A DNA stretch of 7,928 nucleotides, from positions 1 to 7,928 of the forward strand of contig JABUUX010000323.1 in the NCBI GenBank assembly GCA_021442965.1, in the 5' to 3' direction. This DNA is from Treponema sp. (GTDB lineage Bacteria > Spirochaetota > Spirochaetia > Treponematales > Treponemataceae). The notes beneath the pieces were generated by a model. It was given only the letters and a program-made list of their open reading frames with translations. It made no database searches and was not told where the DNA came from. Both the position numbers and the translations under genes were made by a program. Of this stretch, positions 1 through 7,052 are shown piece by piece. Positions within the stretch are counted from its first letter, which is position 1. Each line of letters begins with the position of its first letter.

Positions 1-54
1 ACGATCCTCAAAAGTCTTCGGGTCGTAAGCCTTTTCCATTTCAATTGCTTTCAT
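1..54 (-). CDS. valS: Valyl-tRNA synthetase, N-terminal stub (partial, runs off left edge)
   Basis: The reverse strand opens with ATG at 54-52 and reads 18 codons, MKAIEMEKAYDPKTFEDR, before the window ends. The 'EKAYDPK.FE.R' pattern matches the start of bacterial valyl-tRNA synthetases, which charge tRNA-Val with valine in the cytoplasm; spirochaete versions begin much like this. Only the extreme N-terminus is visible, so no catalytic motif (HIGH, KMSKS) can be checked. The start is well supported by a strong purine-rich ribosome binding site 10 nt upstream and a near-consensus promoter further up. The gene is transcribed away from the diguanylate cyclase gene. The name rests on a short match and could be wrong, but a real gene start here is close to certain. 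Confidence 0.7.
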   Translation of the reverse strand, partial: MKAIEMEKAYDPKTFEDR

Positions 55-64
55 AATTCAGTCA

Positions 65-73
65 TCCTTCCTC
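65..73 (-). promoter_or_regulatory. Ribosome binding site of valS
   Basis: On the minus strand GAGGAAGGA lies 10 nt before the ATG at 54. It is a strong Shine-Dalgarno sequence and fixes the start of the left-edge gene. The same GGAAGGA core precedes the preferred start of the histidine kinase, whereas the three plus-strand genes have much weaker sites. Confidence 0.8.
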
Positions 74-91
74 TAAAAAAATGTTCCTACT

Positions 92-120
92 ATTATAGTG
101 AATTGGAATAAAATTGTCAT
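92..120 (-). promoter_or_regulatory. Sigma-70-type promoter for valS
   Basis: On the minus strand there is a -35 box ATGACA (115-120, five of six consensus bases), a 17-bp spacer and a perfect -10 box TATAAT (92-97). Transcription would begin near position 85, giving a leader of about 30 nt that carries the ribosome binding site. This is the best promoter in the window. It reads leftward into valS, away from the diguanylate cyclase gene. Confidence 0.75.
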
Positions 121-150
121 TTAGCCCAAAAAAGAAAAATCCAGCCATAT

Positions 151-180
151 TTGCTTTTAAATGCTTTCTATTGCTTTCAC
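151..180. repeat. Three 10-bp phased TGCTTT repeats in the divergent region
   Basis: Three consecutive decamers, TTGCTTTTAA, ATGCTTTCTA and TTGCTTTCAC, share the core TGCTTT at 152, 162 and 172, exactly one helical turn apart. A T-rich stretch follows up to the proposed -35 box at 190. The array lies between the valS promoter and the proposed promoter of the diguanylate cyclase gene, so all copies face the same side of the helix. It could be a regulator binding array, a bent or UP-like element, or chance in T-rich DNA. The repeats are seen directly; any function is inferred. Confidence 0.5.
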
Positions 181-189
181 TTTTTTCTA

Positions 190-218
190 TTGTTTTTATA
201 ACCTCAAAAAAGTAAAAT
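190..218 (+). promoter_or_regulatory. Possible promoter of the diguanylate cyclase gene
   Basis: TTGTTT (190-195) and TAAAAT (213-218) are separated by 17 bp. The -10 box matches consensus at five of six positions and the -35 box at three of six. Transcription would start near 225, leaving a leader of about 17 nt, so the weak GAGTAAG at 223-229 would sit at the very 5' end. The DNA is T/A-rich enough for such boxes to arise by chance, so support is moderate to weak. Confidence 0.4.
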
Positions 219-241
219 AATAGAGTAAGCTTGTTATTAAA

Positions 242-1306
242 ATGATTACTTTCATCAAGAACTTAAAACTTGTTAAAAAAATCCTGTTTGTTACTCTTTT
301 TGCTCATATTCTGATTACAGCAATTTCAGCCTTTTATCTGAAAGATCTTTTTCTTGTACTTCAGAACGTACTGAGTTTTATATTTTACGCAATTATTGAA
401 ATCACTACCAAAAAACATGAAGACGAAAAAAGATCCATAATAATTCTGTTTCTCATTATGAACGGGCTACTTTTTCAGGCTACTGTTTCAGGAATCTATT
501 TGGGATGGGAAGCCGGATTTCAGAATTTCTGTTTCGTTACTATTGTTGCTTCATTTCTTCACTACCATGAAGAAGACTACAAAAAAGAACAACTGATGAA
601 ACATCTTCTTACTTTGGGATCTATACTGGTTTATTCTTTTTTGCTTATCTGGTGTAATTTAAAATCTCCCCTCAGAATAATGTCACACCAAAACTTACTT
701 GTTGTTTCTCAAACAAATGCAGCCATAGCCTTTGTGGTAGCCATTTTTATTTCAAGTATTTTCTCAAAAAAACTAAAAGACTCGATGAAAATTCTTAAAC
801 ACAAAGCAGACATTGATGAGCTTACACAACTGTTCAATCGCCATGCCATACGAACACATTTTGATTCAGTTCGGGAAGACTGGTCTATTTTCAAAACTCC
901 GTACGCAGTTTGTATTCTTGATATTGATGACTTTAAAATTATAAATGATACTTACGGTCACAATATTGGAGATGATGTTCTTAAAGCCATTGGTAAAATC
1001 TTAAAAACATACTCAACAGAAACTACAATTCCTTGCCGTTGGGGAGGTGAAGAATTTCTTATAATAGACCAGTTCGGATCAAATCCGGAAGCCTTTATTT
1101 CAAAGGTTAATAAAATCCGGCACGATATTTCTAAAATTAAATTCAATTATCCTGCTAAAAAGATTTCTTTTTCCATTACGGTCACTTCCGGTTGTGCATT
1201 TTCTGAACCGAACCTTCCTATCCACCAGCTTATAGATAAAGCCGATAACCGCCTTTACTGGGGAAAACGTAACGGTAAAAATCAAACAATATATAAAGAC
1301 AATTAA
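242..1306 (+). CDS. Membrane-bound diguanylate cyclase (six-helix sensor + GGDEF)
   Basis: This 354-residue protein most likely makes the second messenger cyclic di-GMP from two GTP at the inner membrane. Residues about 13-175 are strongly hydrophobic and look like six membrane helices (roughly 13-32, 34-53, 65-83, 92-107, 122-138 and 152-175) with no recognisable extracellular sensor domain. The GGDEF domain follows. It has the entry motif DELT.LFNR (192-200), the metal-binding D227 in DIDDFK, the substrate motif ND.YGHN.GD (235-244), an intact GGEEF active site (268-272) and the closing ADNRLYWGKRNGKN. The catalytic residues look complete. The RxxD inhibitory site expected just before GGEEF reads TETT, so product feedback through that site is probably absent. 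ATG 242 is the first in-frame start and lies just before the first hydrophobic segment; its ribosome binding site is weak. aroC follows after 81 bp. What the membrane part senses is unknown. Confidence 0.9.
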   Translation: MITFIKNLKLVKKILFVTLFAHILITAISAFYLKDLFLVLQNVLSFIFYAIIEITTKKHEDEKRSIIILFLIMNGLLFQATVSGIYLGWEAGFQNFCFVTIVASFLHYHEEDYKKEQLMKHLLTLGSILVYSFLLIWCNLKSPLRIMSHQNLLVVSQTNAAIAFVVAIFISSIFSKKLKDSMKILKHKADIDELTQLFNRHAIRTHFDSVREDWSIFKTPYAVCILDIDDFKIINDTYGHNIGDDVLKAIGKILKTYSTETTIPCRWGGEEFLIIDQFGSNPEAFISKVNKIRHDISKIKFNYPAKKISFSITVTSGCAFSEPNLPIHQLIDKADNRLYWGKRNGKNQTIYKDN

Positions 1307-1387
1307 AATAAACTCTGTGGCTGGCGGGCATTTTTTCCTTTAAAAATCATTCTTCCATAAAGGTCGGTAAACTATTAAAATGCACAC

Positions 1388-2470
1388 ATGAGTAGAAATT
1401 CTTTTGGAAAAAACTTCACAGTAACAACTTTTGGCGAAAGTCACGGGGATGGGCTTGGCTGCATTGTAGACGGCTGCCCTTCAAATATAAAAATTGATTC
1501 AAAAAAAATTCAAGCCGCGTTAAACCGACGAAGGCCCGGAAACCATAATCCTGAAGAAAAAAACAACACCTGTGTTACATCCAGAAAAGAAGCCGATCTT
1601 GTAGAAATTCTTTCCGGAATAAAAGACGGGCTCACCTTGGGAACTCCTATATCCATGATAATAAAAAATACCTCCCAGCATTCCCAGGATTACGGAAATC
1701 TTGAATACACATACAGACCAGGTCATGCAGATTATACTTATGACAAAAAATTCGGATTTAGGGATTACAGAGGAGGAGGTCGTTCTTCTGGCCGTGAAAC
1801 TGCAGCCCGTGTTGCCGCAGGTGCCATTGCAACAGCAATTCTTGAAGAAAAAGGCATTTCACTTAAAGCCTACACAATACGTGCAGCCGGCATCAAAGTA
1901 AATCACATAAACTATGACGAAATAGAACAGAATCCTCTTCGTGCCGCAGATTCTGAAGCCGCCTCCAGAATGCAGGCAAAAATTGAAGAAATTCGAAAAC
2001 AGGGCGATTCAGCCGGAGCTGTTATTGAATGCTGCATAAAAGGAGTTCCCGCAGGACTTGGGGAACCTGTTTTTGACAAACTAGATGCCATGCTTTCACA
2101 TGCCATGCTATCTATAGGAGCTGTAAAAGGCATTGAGTTTGGAAGCGGATTTGAAGCCTCAGATATGACTGGAAGTATGAATAATGACGCAATGCGAACA
2201 GACGGCAAAAATGTATTTTTCTCTACAAACAATGCAGGAGGAATACTTGGTGGCATTTCAAACGGAAATGACATAGTTTTCCGTGTTGCTGTAAAACCAG
2301 TCCCAAGTATTTACATTAAACAACAAACTGTATCAAAAACTAAAACAGGCTATGAAAATACCGATTTAGAAATAAAAGGCCGGCATGATGTATGTCTTGC
2401 TCCGCGCATCGTTCCTGTAGTTGAAGCGATGGCCGCTATAACTCTGGCAGATGCACTATTAAGTTTTTAA
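1388..2470 (+). CDS. aroC: Chorismate synthase
   Basis: AroC converts 5-enolpyruvylshikimate-3-phosphate to chorismate using reduced FMN. This is the last step of the shikimate pathway and the branch point to aromatic amino acids and folate. All three family signatures are present: GESHG with H19 near the N-terminus (16-20), the R.SGRETAARVAAGAIA block (132-147), and RHDVC with following residues near the C-terminus (332-347). RRRPG (47-51), RPGHAD with H113 (110-115) and NNAGGILGG (281-289) are also as expected. At 360 residues it is full length for the bacterial type and looks intact. The start at 1388 gives the usual short N-terminus before the first conserved segment. A purine run near 1359-1364 is too far upstream for an ideal ribosome binding site, and a tiny overlapping reading frame (1380-1391) precedes it. 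dac follows after 12 bp, which suggests one transcript; no other aro gene is in view. Confidence 0.97.
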   Translation: MSRNSFGKNFTVTTFGESHGDGLGCIVDGCPSNIKIDSKKIQAALNRRRPGNHNPEEKNNTCVTSRKEADLVEILSGIKDGLTLGTPISMIIKNTSQHSQDYGNLEYTYRPGHADYTYDKKFGFRDYRGGGRSSGRETAARVAAGAIATAILEEKGISLKAYTIRAAGIKVNHINYDEIEQNPLRAADSEAASRMQAKIEEIRKQGDSAGAVIECCIKGVPAGLGEPVFDKLDAMLSHAMLSIGAVKGIEFGSGFEASDMTGSMNNDAMRTDGKNVFFSTNNAGGILGGISNGNDIVFRVAVKPVPSIYIKQQTVSKTKTGYENTDLEIKGRHDVCLAPRIVPVVEAMAAITLADALLSF

Positions 2471-2482
2471 ACTGGACATAAA

Positions 2483-3895
2483 ATGAAACGCTGCGTAAAA
2501 CTTTCACTTATACTTACACCCGCTGTCCTTATTTTTTCTTTTGGAATTTTCACAACAGTAAGAGCTGTAAAAATTTCACAATGTGACAGTGCTGTTCCAC
2601 TTACTTATGAACAGGAATTGGAATTAAATTCTTTTCTTAAAACTAAGTATTCTTCCAGAAATCAGATTTTAAAAACCCTACCCTACACACTTACTCCTTC
2701 AAGTCTGGAACTTTTATGCGAAAGTGCAATCGTTATTGACACATCAAACGGAAACATTCTTTATGAAAAAAACTCGGATCAGATTATTCCTCCAGCTTCT
2801 ATGACAAAATTATTTTCCATGTATGTTGTAGACAATGCCGTAGCACAGGGAAAAATATCTTACCAGACTGAAATCGTTCCACCCAAAGAAAGCTGGGCTT
2901 GTAATATGCCACCCCACTCTTCACTTATGTTTTTAGGGAACAACCAGAAACTTTCAGTTGCAGAACTTCTTTCAGGTCTTTCTGTTGCTTCGGGAAATGA
3001 TGCTGCTTACGCACTTGCCTACATTCTTTTTGGCAACATGGATGATTTTGTTCAAGCCATGAATCAGACAGCAGATTATTACGGACTTAAAAATACACAC
3101 TTTGTAGAAAGTTCAGGGTACTCAGAACTGAATCGAACTACCGCTCGTGAAATGGCTGCATTCAGTACTATTTACATAAACCAGCATCCTGAAAGCCTTG
3201 AAAATTTTCACAGCCTGCAAAGTTTTACTTACCCTAAACAAAGTAATCTGACAAATGGATATAGAGTAAAGAGCCAGGATTTTTCAGAAGGATTCCCGGA
3301 AACTATTACAATGCCAATTACCCAAAGAAACACAAATCCACTTCTTGGAGTAATGGACGGCTGTGACGGATTAAAAACAGGCTACATAGACGAAAGCGGC
3401 TACAACCTTGCACTAACTGCAAAAAGACACGGCACCCGTTTTCTTTCTGTAACGATGAAGGGACCTGGAAAAAATCCAAAAGACGGAAACGAAGGACGCA
3501 TTCATGACGGAAAAGTTTTGATGGATTGGGCTTTCAGTTCTTTTGCAGACTACAAAGATATGACCAGGGTAAAACCTTATTTTCTTAGAACCTGCGGAGG
3601 AAAAGAAATTGGAGTTCAACTTGTTCCGGCTTTTAATCCCGGTTCTATTACAGTTCCATTTATAAAAGGCGAAAGCCCCGAAGATTCTGTACAAAATGTA
3701 AAAGTAGTTACCAATATTCCAAGTTATCTGAAAGGTGATATTTCTTACGGAGATGTTTTGGGTTCTGTAGATTTTATTCTTGAAGATTATACTTTGGACT
3801 CAGTTCCACTTGTAGCTGACCGCACTGTAAAAAAATCGAATTTCCTTGTCCGCCTGGCAGATAAAATCATTTATGCACTGATTGAATCGCTCTAA
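2483..3895 (+). CDS. dacA: D-alanyl-D-alanine carboxypeptidase (PBP5/DacA type)
   Basis: This is a low-molecular-weight penicillin-binding protein of 470 residues that removes the terminal D-alanine from peptidoglycan pentapeptides in the periplasm. Residues 6-25 form a hydrophobic signal segment with a possible cleavage after VRA (26-28). The catalytic domain (about 80-350) has the three serine-peptidase motifs: SMTK with nucleophile S106 (106-109), SGN (170-172) and KTG (298-300) in its usual context followed by GYN. A beta-rich PBP5-type C-terminal domain spans about 360-447, and the last 19 residues (452-470) form an amphipathic helix like the membrane anchor of PBP5. About 55 residues separate the signal from the catalytic domain, longer than in E. 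coli PBP5, and I do not recognise them. aroC lies 12 bp upstream. The TAA stop overlaps the stop of the convergent kinase gene. Whether this is dacA, dacC or dacF by name cannot be settled from sequence alone. Confidence 0.93.
   Translation: MKRCVKLSLILTPAVLIFSFGIFTTVRAVKISQCDSAVPLTYEQELELNSFLKTKYSSRNQILKTLPYTLTPSSLELLCESAIVIDTSNGNILYEKNSDQIIPPASMTKLFSMYVVDNAVAQGKISYQTEIVPPKESWACNMPPHSSLMFLGNNQKLSVAELLSGLSVASGNDAAYALAYILFGNMDDFVQAMNQTADYYGLKNTHFVESSGYSELNRTTAREMAAFSTIYINQHPESLENFHSLQSFTYPKQSNLTNGYRVKSQDFSEGFPETITMPITQRNTNPLLGVMDGCDGLKTGYIDESGYNLALTAKRHGTRFLSVTMKGPGKNPKDGNEGRIHDGKVLMDWAFSSFADYKDMTRVKPYFLRTCGGKEIGVQLVPAFNPGSITVPFIKGESPEDSVQNVKVVTNIPSYLKGDISYGDVLGSVDFILEDYTLDSVPLVADRTVKKSNFLVRLADKIIYALIESL
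3892..3895. other. Overlapping convergent stop codons (CTAA)
   Basis: The four bases CTAA contain the TAA stop of dac on the plus strand (3893-3895) and, read in reverse, the TAG stop of the histidine kinase (3894-3892). The two coding regions therefore overlap tail to tail with no intergenic DNA. There is no room for a dedicated terminator, so each transcript must end inside the other gene or be stopped by another mechanism. Confidence 0.9.
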
Positions 3896-6800
3896 GATTC
3901 TGCAACCTTAAGAGAACAATGAACTGTAGTTTTAGTTCCGTGATCATCCTCTTTTACAGAACTCCATACGCTGATTGTTCCACCCATTTTTTCTACCAGC
4001 GATTTTACTATAGCCAGTCCAAGCCCTGTTCCTGCAGACGAAGGAGTCATAGCATTTTTTTCCTGCGTAAAAGCTTCAAACATGTGCTTTTGGAATTCTT
4101 CTGACATACCGCAGCCGTAATCGCGGACTATAAAATCTATTTCCAGTTTTCCGTTTTCAATTTTTTGATTTTCTGAAATAACATCAATCTTCCCACCAAC
4201 AGCAGTAAACTTTACAGAATTTGAAAGAAGGTTAAAGAATATCTGATTAAATTTCTGCTTATCTGTAACAAAAGAACAATCTCCGTCAATTTTTACATTA
4301 AGAGTAATATCTTTATTGCGGCAAAGAGGAACAATAATTGAATCCAGATTATCCCGGAATTCTGAAAGACTGTACACATCTTCTTCCAGATTAATTACTC
4401 CCTGTTCAATCTTACTCATATCCAGAATGTCATTCAAAAGCCCCAGAAGAAAATGACTGGATGTATCTATTTTTTCAAGGTACTCATGAATCAAATCAGG
4501 ATCATTTTCTTCCAAAGCAATCTGCGTCATACCCATAATACCATTCAGTGGAGTTCGTATATCGTGGCTCATTCGGGCCAGGAAGTCTGTTTTTGCACGT
4601 GACGCAATATTTGCACGGGACAAAGCCTCTTTCAGTATATTTTCTCTTTCACGCTCTTCTGCAATAGCCGTAGTAATATTCGACATACAAAAAACAATAG
4701 AAGACCTTTCTTCATCCAGATATCGGAATGTAATTCTATACACTTGCAGATTTCCATTTTCGCGTTTGTGATATTTTATAAGGACTTCATAACTTTGAGC
4801 ATTACTAAGTTCTTTTTCCAACGAAGCAATTTTTATCTTATCATGTATAATCTTGTAATCATCGTCAGAATCCAAATTCGGCCTGATTTTTTCTGCAAAA
4901 CGTTCAAAATATCCGTCATAATCTCCGCAGTCCCAGTTAGGAACACGCGACAAAATGTCATTATCATGCAGAATAATTGCACTGCCATCATTAATATCTA
5001 TAACACCTACTACATCAAAGCCGGCAATACCTATAAGCTCCATTGCTTCCTGACTGAGTTTTTTTCTGTTAATGTCATAAGTATAAATAAAACAGATAAT
5101 ATCAGAAGTCTTAGGATCCTGATACATATTTACCTTTATAGAAACCCACTGCAAATGTGAATGTGAATCATATCTTCTGAATGTAAAAGAAAAAGTCTTA
5201 TTTCCCTGTTCAAAGAATGACAAAAGATTTTCACGACTCATTTTATCCCAAAACAATTTTGCATTCTTTTCATTGGCACAGTAGTACATCATCTCCCGAA
5301 TTACTTCTGAATACTTCCGCTTAGTCCATGAACGATTGTGTGAGTTTTTTGCCGCGTAATTCAAAAACATATCTTTTGTGGTATTTACACAGCATTTATC
5401 TATTAGAGTATCACCCTGCATTTCGTAAAGAGTTTTTGCTTCGTATTCATAACTCAATTCCTGCAGTTTCTGATCGTTTATATCACTTGCAGCACCAATG
5501 GCATAAAGAACTCTTCCATTTTCATCGGTAATAAGAGTGTACCGGAGTTTATACCAGGTGTATTTTCCGGTATCCATATTTTTTCCACGGAACTCACATT
5601 CCTGAAATTTTTCCCCGTTATCTACCTGCTTATGAATATTTCGGATTATTTCTACATCATCAGGGTGGATATTCCCGGCCCTAATAAGACCTTCTGGAAC
5701 ATCGGACAAAAACTCATCTGTAAGACCGGTAGCTTCCTTAAGTTTTGTTGCGTTAATGATATATTTTTTTTCTACATTTAAATCCCAGGTCATAAATCCG
5801 CACATTTCCAAAATGCTCATGAATCTTTCTTCCTGGTCTTTAAGAAAACTTATATCTTCTGAATAACCTACAGCACGAACAGCTTTTCCGTTATCATCAA
5901 ATACAGTTGTAAAATTTACTCGCCTCCAAACATATTCATTTTTATTATAATTCTTTACACGAATATTGAACTCTTCCTGCATGGAACCGTTAATAAGGGC
6001 TTTCATAGAAGACCTGAGTTTTTCCACATCATCCGGATGAATAAATTTTCTTCTTACAAAAGGTTCAGGAAAATCATAAACAGTAGAATCCATCTCATAA
6101 TATTTGACCATTTCAAGCCCAATATGAGCCGTTCGGGTAATTAAATCCACATCAAAAGCATGAACTTTTCCACGAAGATTTTCTTTTATATAAGTTTTTT
6201 CTGACTCCTTAATAACCTCTTTTTTTAAACTTTGCTGTATTGTAATAAAATAAAAGAATGATCTGTTAAATTTTTTAACGCGCACAGAAAAATGAATCCA
6301 GTGGTAATTATTTCCGTCTACTCCCACACGGAATTCTTCTTCAAAGGAATCATCGTCCTTTGCATGTTCCAAAAAAAGCTGTTCCGCTCTGACACGGTCT
6401 TCAGGATAAAATCCTACAAATGCTTCATTTTTGTAAATTTCAGAAAACTTCAGGAGTGAACTTCCCAAAACATTTCCTACCCCTTCATTCACATTTCGGA
6501 TTTTAAAATGTTTTCTGTGATCCAGCTCCATAATTATCAGAGCTTCAGGAAGATTAAAATCAATTTCTGCGTCATCATCTTCAAGAAACTTTGCACAAAT
6601 TAAAATTTCATTAGGTCTGTCTTTGTAAAGAAAAATTTTTACGACTGCATTTCCATTTCTAAAACGAAATTTTTCTTCAAATGTTTTTTTTCTTTTTAAT
6701 CTTCTGATAATTCGTTTAGAAGAAAATAATCTGTCATATTTCTTAAGCCCTTCTTCAGGAACCATTTCTTTTCTGACAGTATTCAGAACTTCCAGGGCAT

Positions 6801-6954
6801 TACCAGTTTCCGGAATATTTAAATATCTGGCACTTTCATTAACATGGAACTCATACTCATACGTAAAAGAGTCTGCAAACCATACATAATCAAACTCGTC
6901 ATTAATCAGGAGCTCCAGAATATATTTAGTTCGTTCTTCGTCAGGTTTTATCAT
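3892..6954 (-). CDS. Soluble multi-PAS sensor histidine kinase without a receiver domain
   Basis: This protein is about 1,020 residues from the preferred start at 6954, or 1,028 from the ATG at 6978, whose numbering is used here. It has no signal peptide and no membrane helix, so it should act in the cytoplasm. Residues about 25-775 read as a chain of roughly six PAS-like modules (near 25-130, 144-255, 270-380, 385-505, 515-640 and 645-775). Several carry the HP(D/E)D turn and the paired 'EF..R......Y.W' and 'G....DI' strands of PAS_3 folds. A short helical linker leads to the dimerisation domain with phosphoacceptor H805 in MSHDIRTPLNG. The ATPase follows with an N box (N916, N920), DYGCGM (953-958), FEAFTQ and GTGLGLA (983-989). 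All motifs needed for autophosphorylation are present. The protein ends about 30 residues after the last ATPase motif, with no receiver or output domain, and no response regulator gene is in the window. Ligand and partner are unknown. Confidence 0.93.
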   Translation of the reverse strand: MIKPDEERTKYILELLINDEFDYVWFADSFTYEYEFHVNESARYLNIPETGNALEVLNTVRKEMVPEEGLKKYDRLFSSKRIIRRLKRKKTFEEKFRFRNGNAVVKIFLYKDRPNEILICAKFLEDDDAEIDFNLPEALIIMELDHRKHFKIRNVNEGVGNVLGSSLLKFSEIYKNEAFVGFYPEDRVRAEQLFLEHAKDDDSFEEEFRVGVDGNNYHWIHFSVRVKKFNRSFFYFITIQQSLKKEVIKESEKTYIKENLRGKVHAFDVDLITRTAHIGLEMVKYYEMDSTVYDFPEPFVRRKFIHPDDVEKLRSSMKALINGSMQEEFNIRVKNYNKNEYVWRRVNFTTVFDDNGKAVRAVGYSEDISFLKDQEERFMSILEMCGFMTWDLNVEKKYIINATKLKEATGLTDEFLSDVPEGLIRAGNIHPDDVEIIRNIHKQVDNGEKFQECEFRGKNMDTGKYTWYKLRYTLITDENGRVLYAIGAASDINDQKLQELSYEYEAKTLYEMQGDTLIDKCCVNTTKDMFLNYAAKNSHNRSWTKRKYSEVIREMMYYCANEKNAKLFWDKMSRENLLSFFEQGNKTFSFTFRRYDSHSHLQWVSIKVNMYQDPKTSDIICFIYTYDINRKKLSQEAMELIGIAGFDVVGVIDINDGSAIILHDNDILSRVPNWDCGDYDGYFERFAEKIRPNLDSDDDYKIIHDKIKIASLEKELSNAQSYEVLIKYHKRENGNLQVYRITFRYLDEERSSIVFCMSNITTAIAEERERENILKEALSRANIASRAKTDFLARMSHDIRTPLNGIMGMTQIALEENDPDLIHEYLEKIDTSSHFLLGLLNDILDMSKIEQGVINLEEDVYSLSEFRDNLDSIIVPLCRNKDITLNVKIDGDCSFVTDKQKFNQIFFNLLSNSVKFTAVGGKIDVISENQKIENGKLEIDFIVRDYGCGMSEEFQKHMFEAFTQEKNAMTPSSAGTGLGLAIVKSLVEKMGGTISVWSSVKEDDHGTKTTVHCSLKVAES

Positions 6955-6962
6955 GCTTCTTA

Positions 6963-6969
6963 TCCTTCC
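6963..6969 (-). promoter_or_regulatory. Ribosome binding site that decides the histidine kinase start
   Basis: GGAAGGA on the minus strand lies 8 nt upstream of the ATG at 6954-6952 and inside the longer reading frame that begins at 6978. The ATG at 6978 has no recognisable ribosome binding site (the bases before it read ACCGTCTA). This favours a protein starting MIKPDEERTK, eight residues shorter than the longest frame. Confidence 0.7.
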
Positions 6970-6984
6970 GTTATTCATTAGACG

Positions 6985-7013
6985 GTTATAATTCTCTTAT
7001 ACGACGCGTTTAA
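6985..7013 (-). promoter_or_regulatory. Possible promoter of the histidine kinase gene
   Basis: On the minus strand TTAAAC (7008-7013) and TATAAC (6985-6990) are 17 bp apart. The -10 box is good (five of six) and the -35 box poor (three of six). A transcript would begin near 6978, on top of the upstream ATG, leaving about 24 nt of leader before the preferred ATG at 6954. A second candidate lies further up: TTTACA (7056-7061), a 17-bp spacer, then TACCAT (7033-7038). Either or neither may be real. Confidence 0.35.
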
Positions 7014-7052
7014 CGGGCTCAGTTCATTAAAAATGGTAATTTGCTTTTAGTT

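Noticed and set aside
55..241. Cyclic di-GMP or other riboswitch, or small RNA, in the divergent region
   Set aside because: There are no paired GC-rich stems or conserved riboswitch core. The region is explained by two promoters and a T-rich repeat array.
1317..1336. GC-rich patch followed by six T's downstream of the diguanylate cyclase, resembling a terminator
   Set aside because: The bases GTGGCTGGCGGGC cannot fold back on themselves: there are no complementary C-rich partners before the T run, so there is no stem.
1912..2274. A 120-codon open frame on the minus strand inside aroC
   Set aside because: It lies wholly within a well-conserved gene, shows no recognisable domain and has a low-complexity Ser/Pro/Ala composition typical of an antisense shadow.
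4744..5160. A 138-codon plus-strand open frame inside the histidine kinase
   Set aside because: It is antisense to PAS modules and rich in Ile/Phe/Asn as expected from reversed AT-rich codons, with no upstream ribosome binding site or family resemblance.
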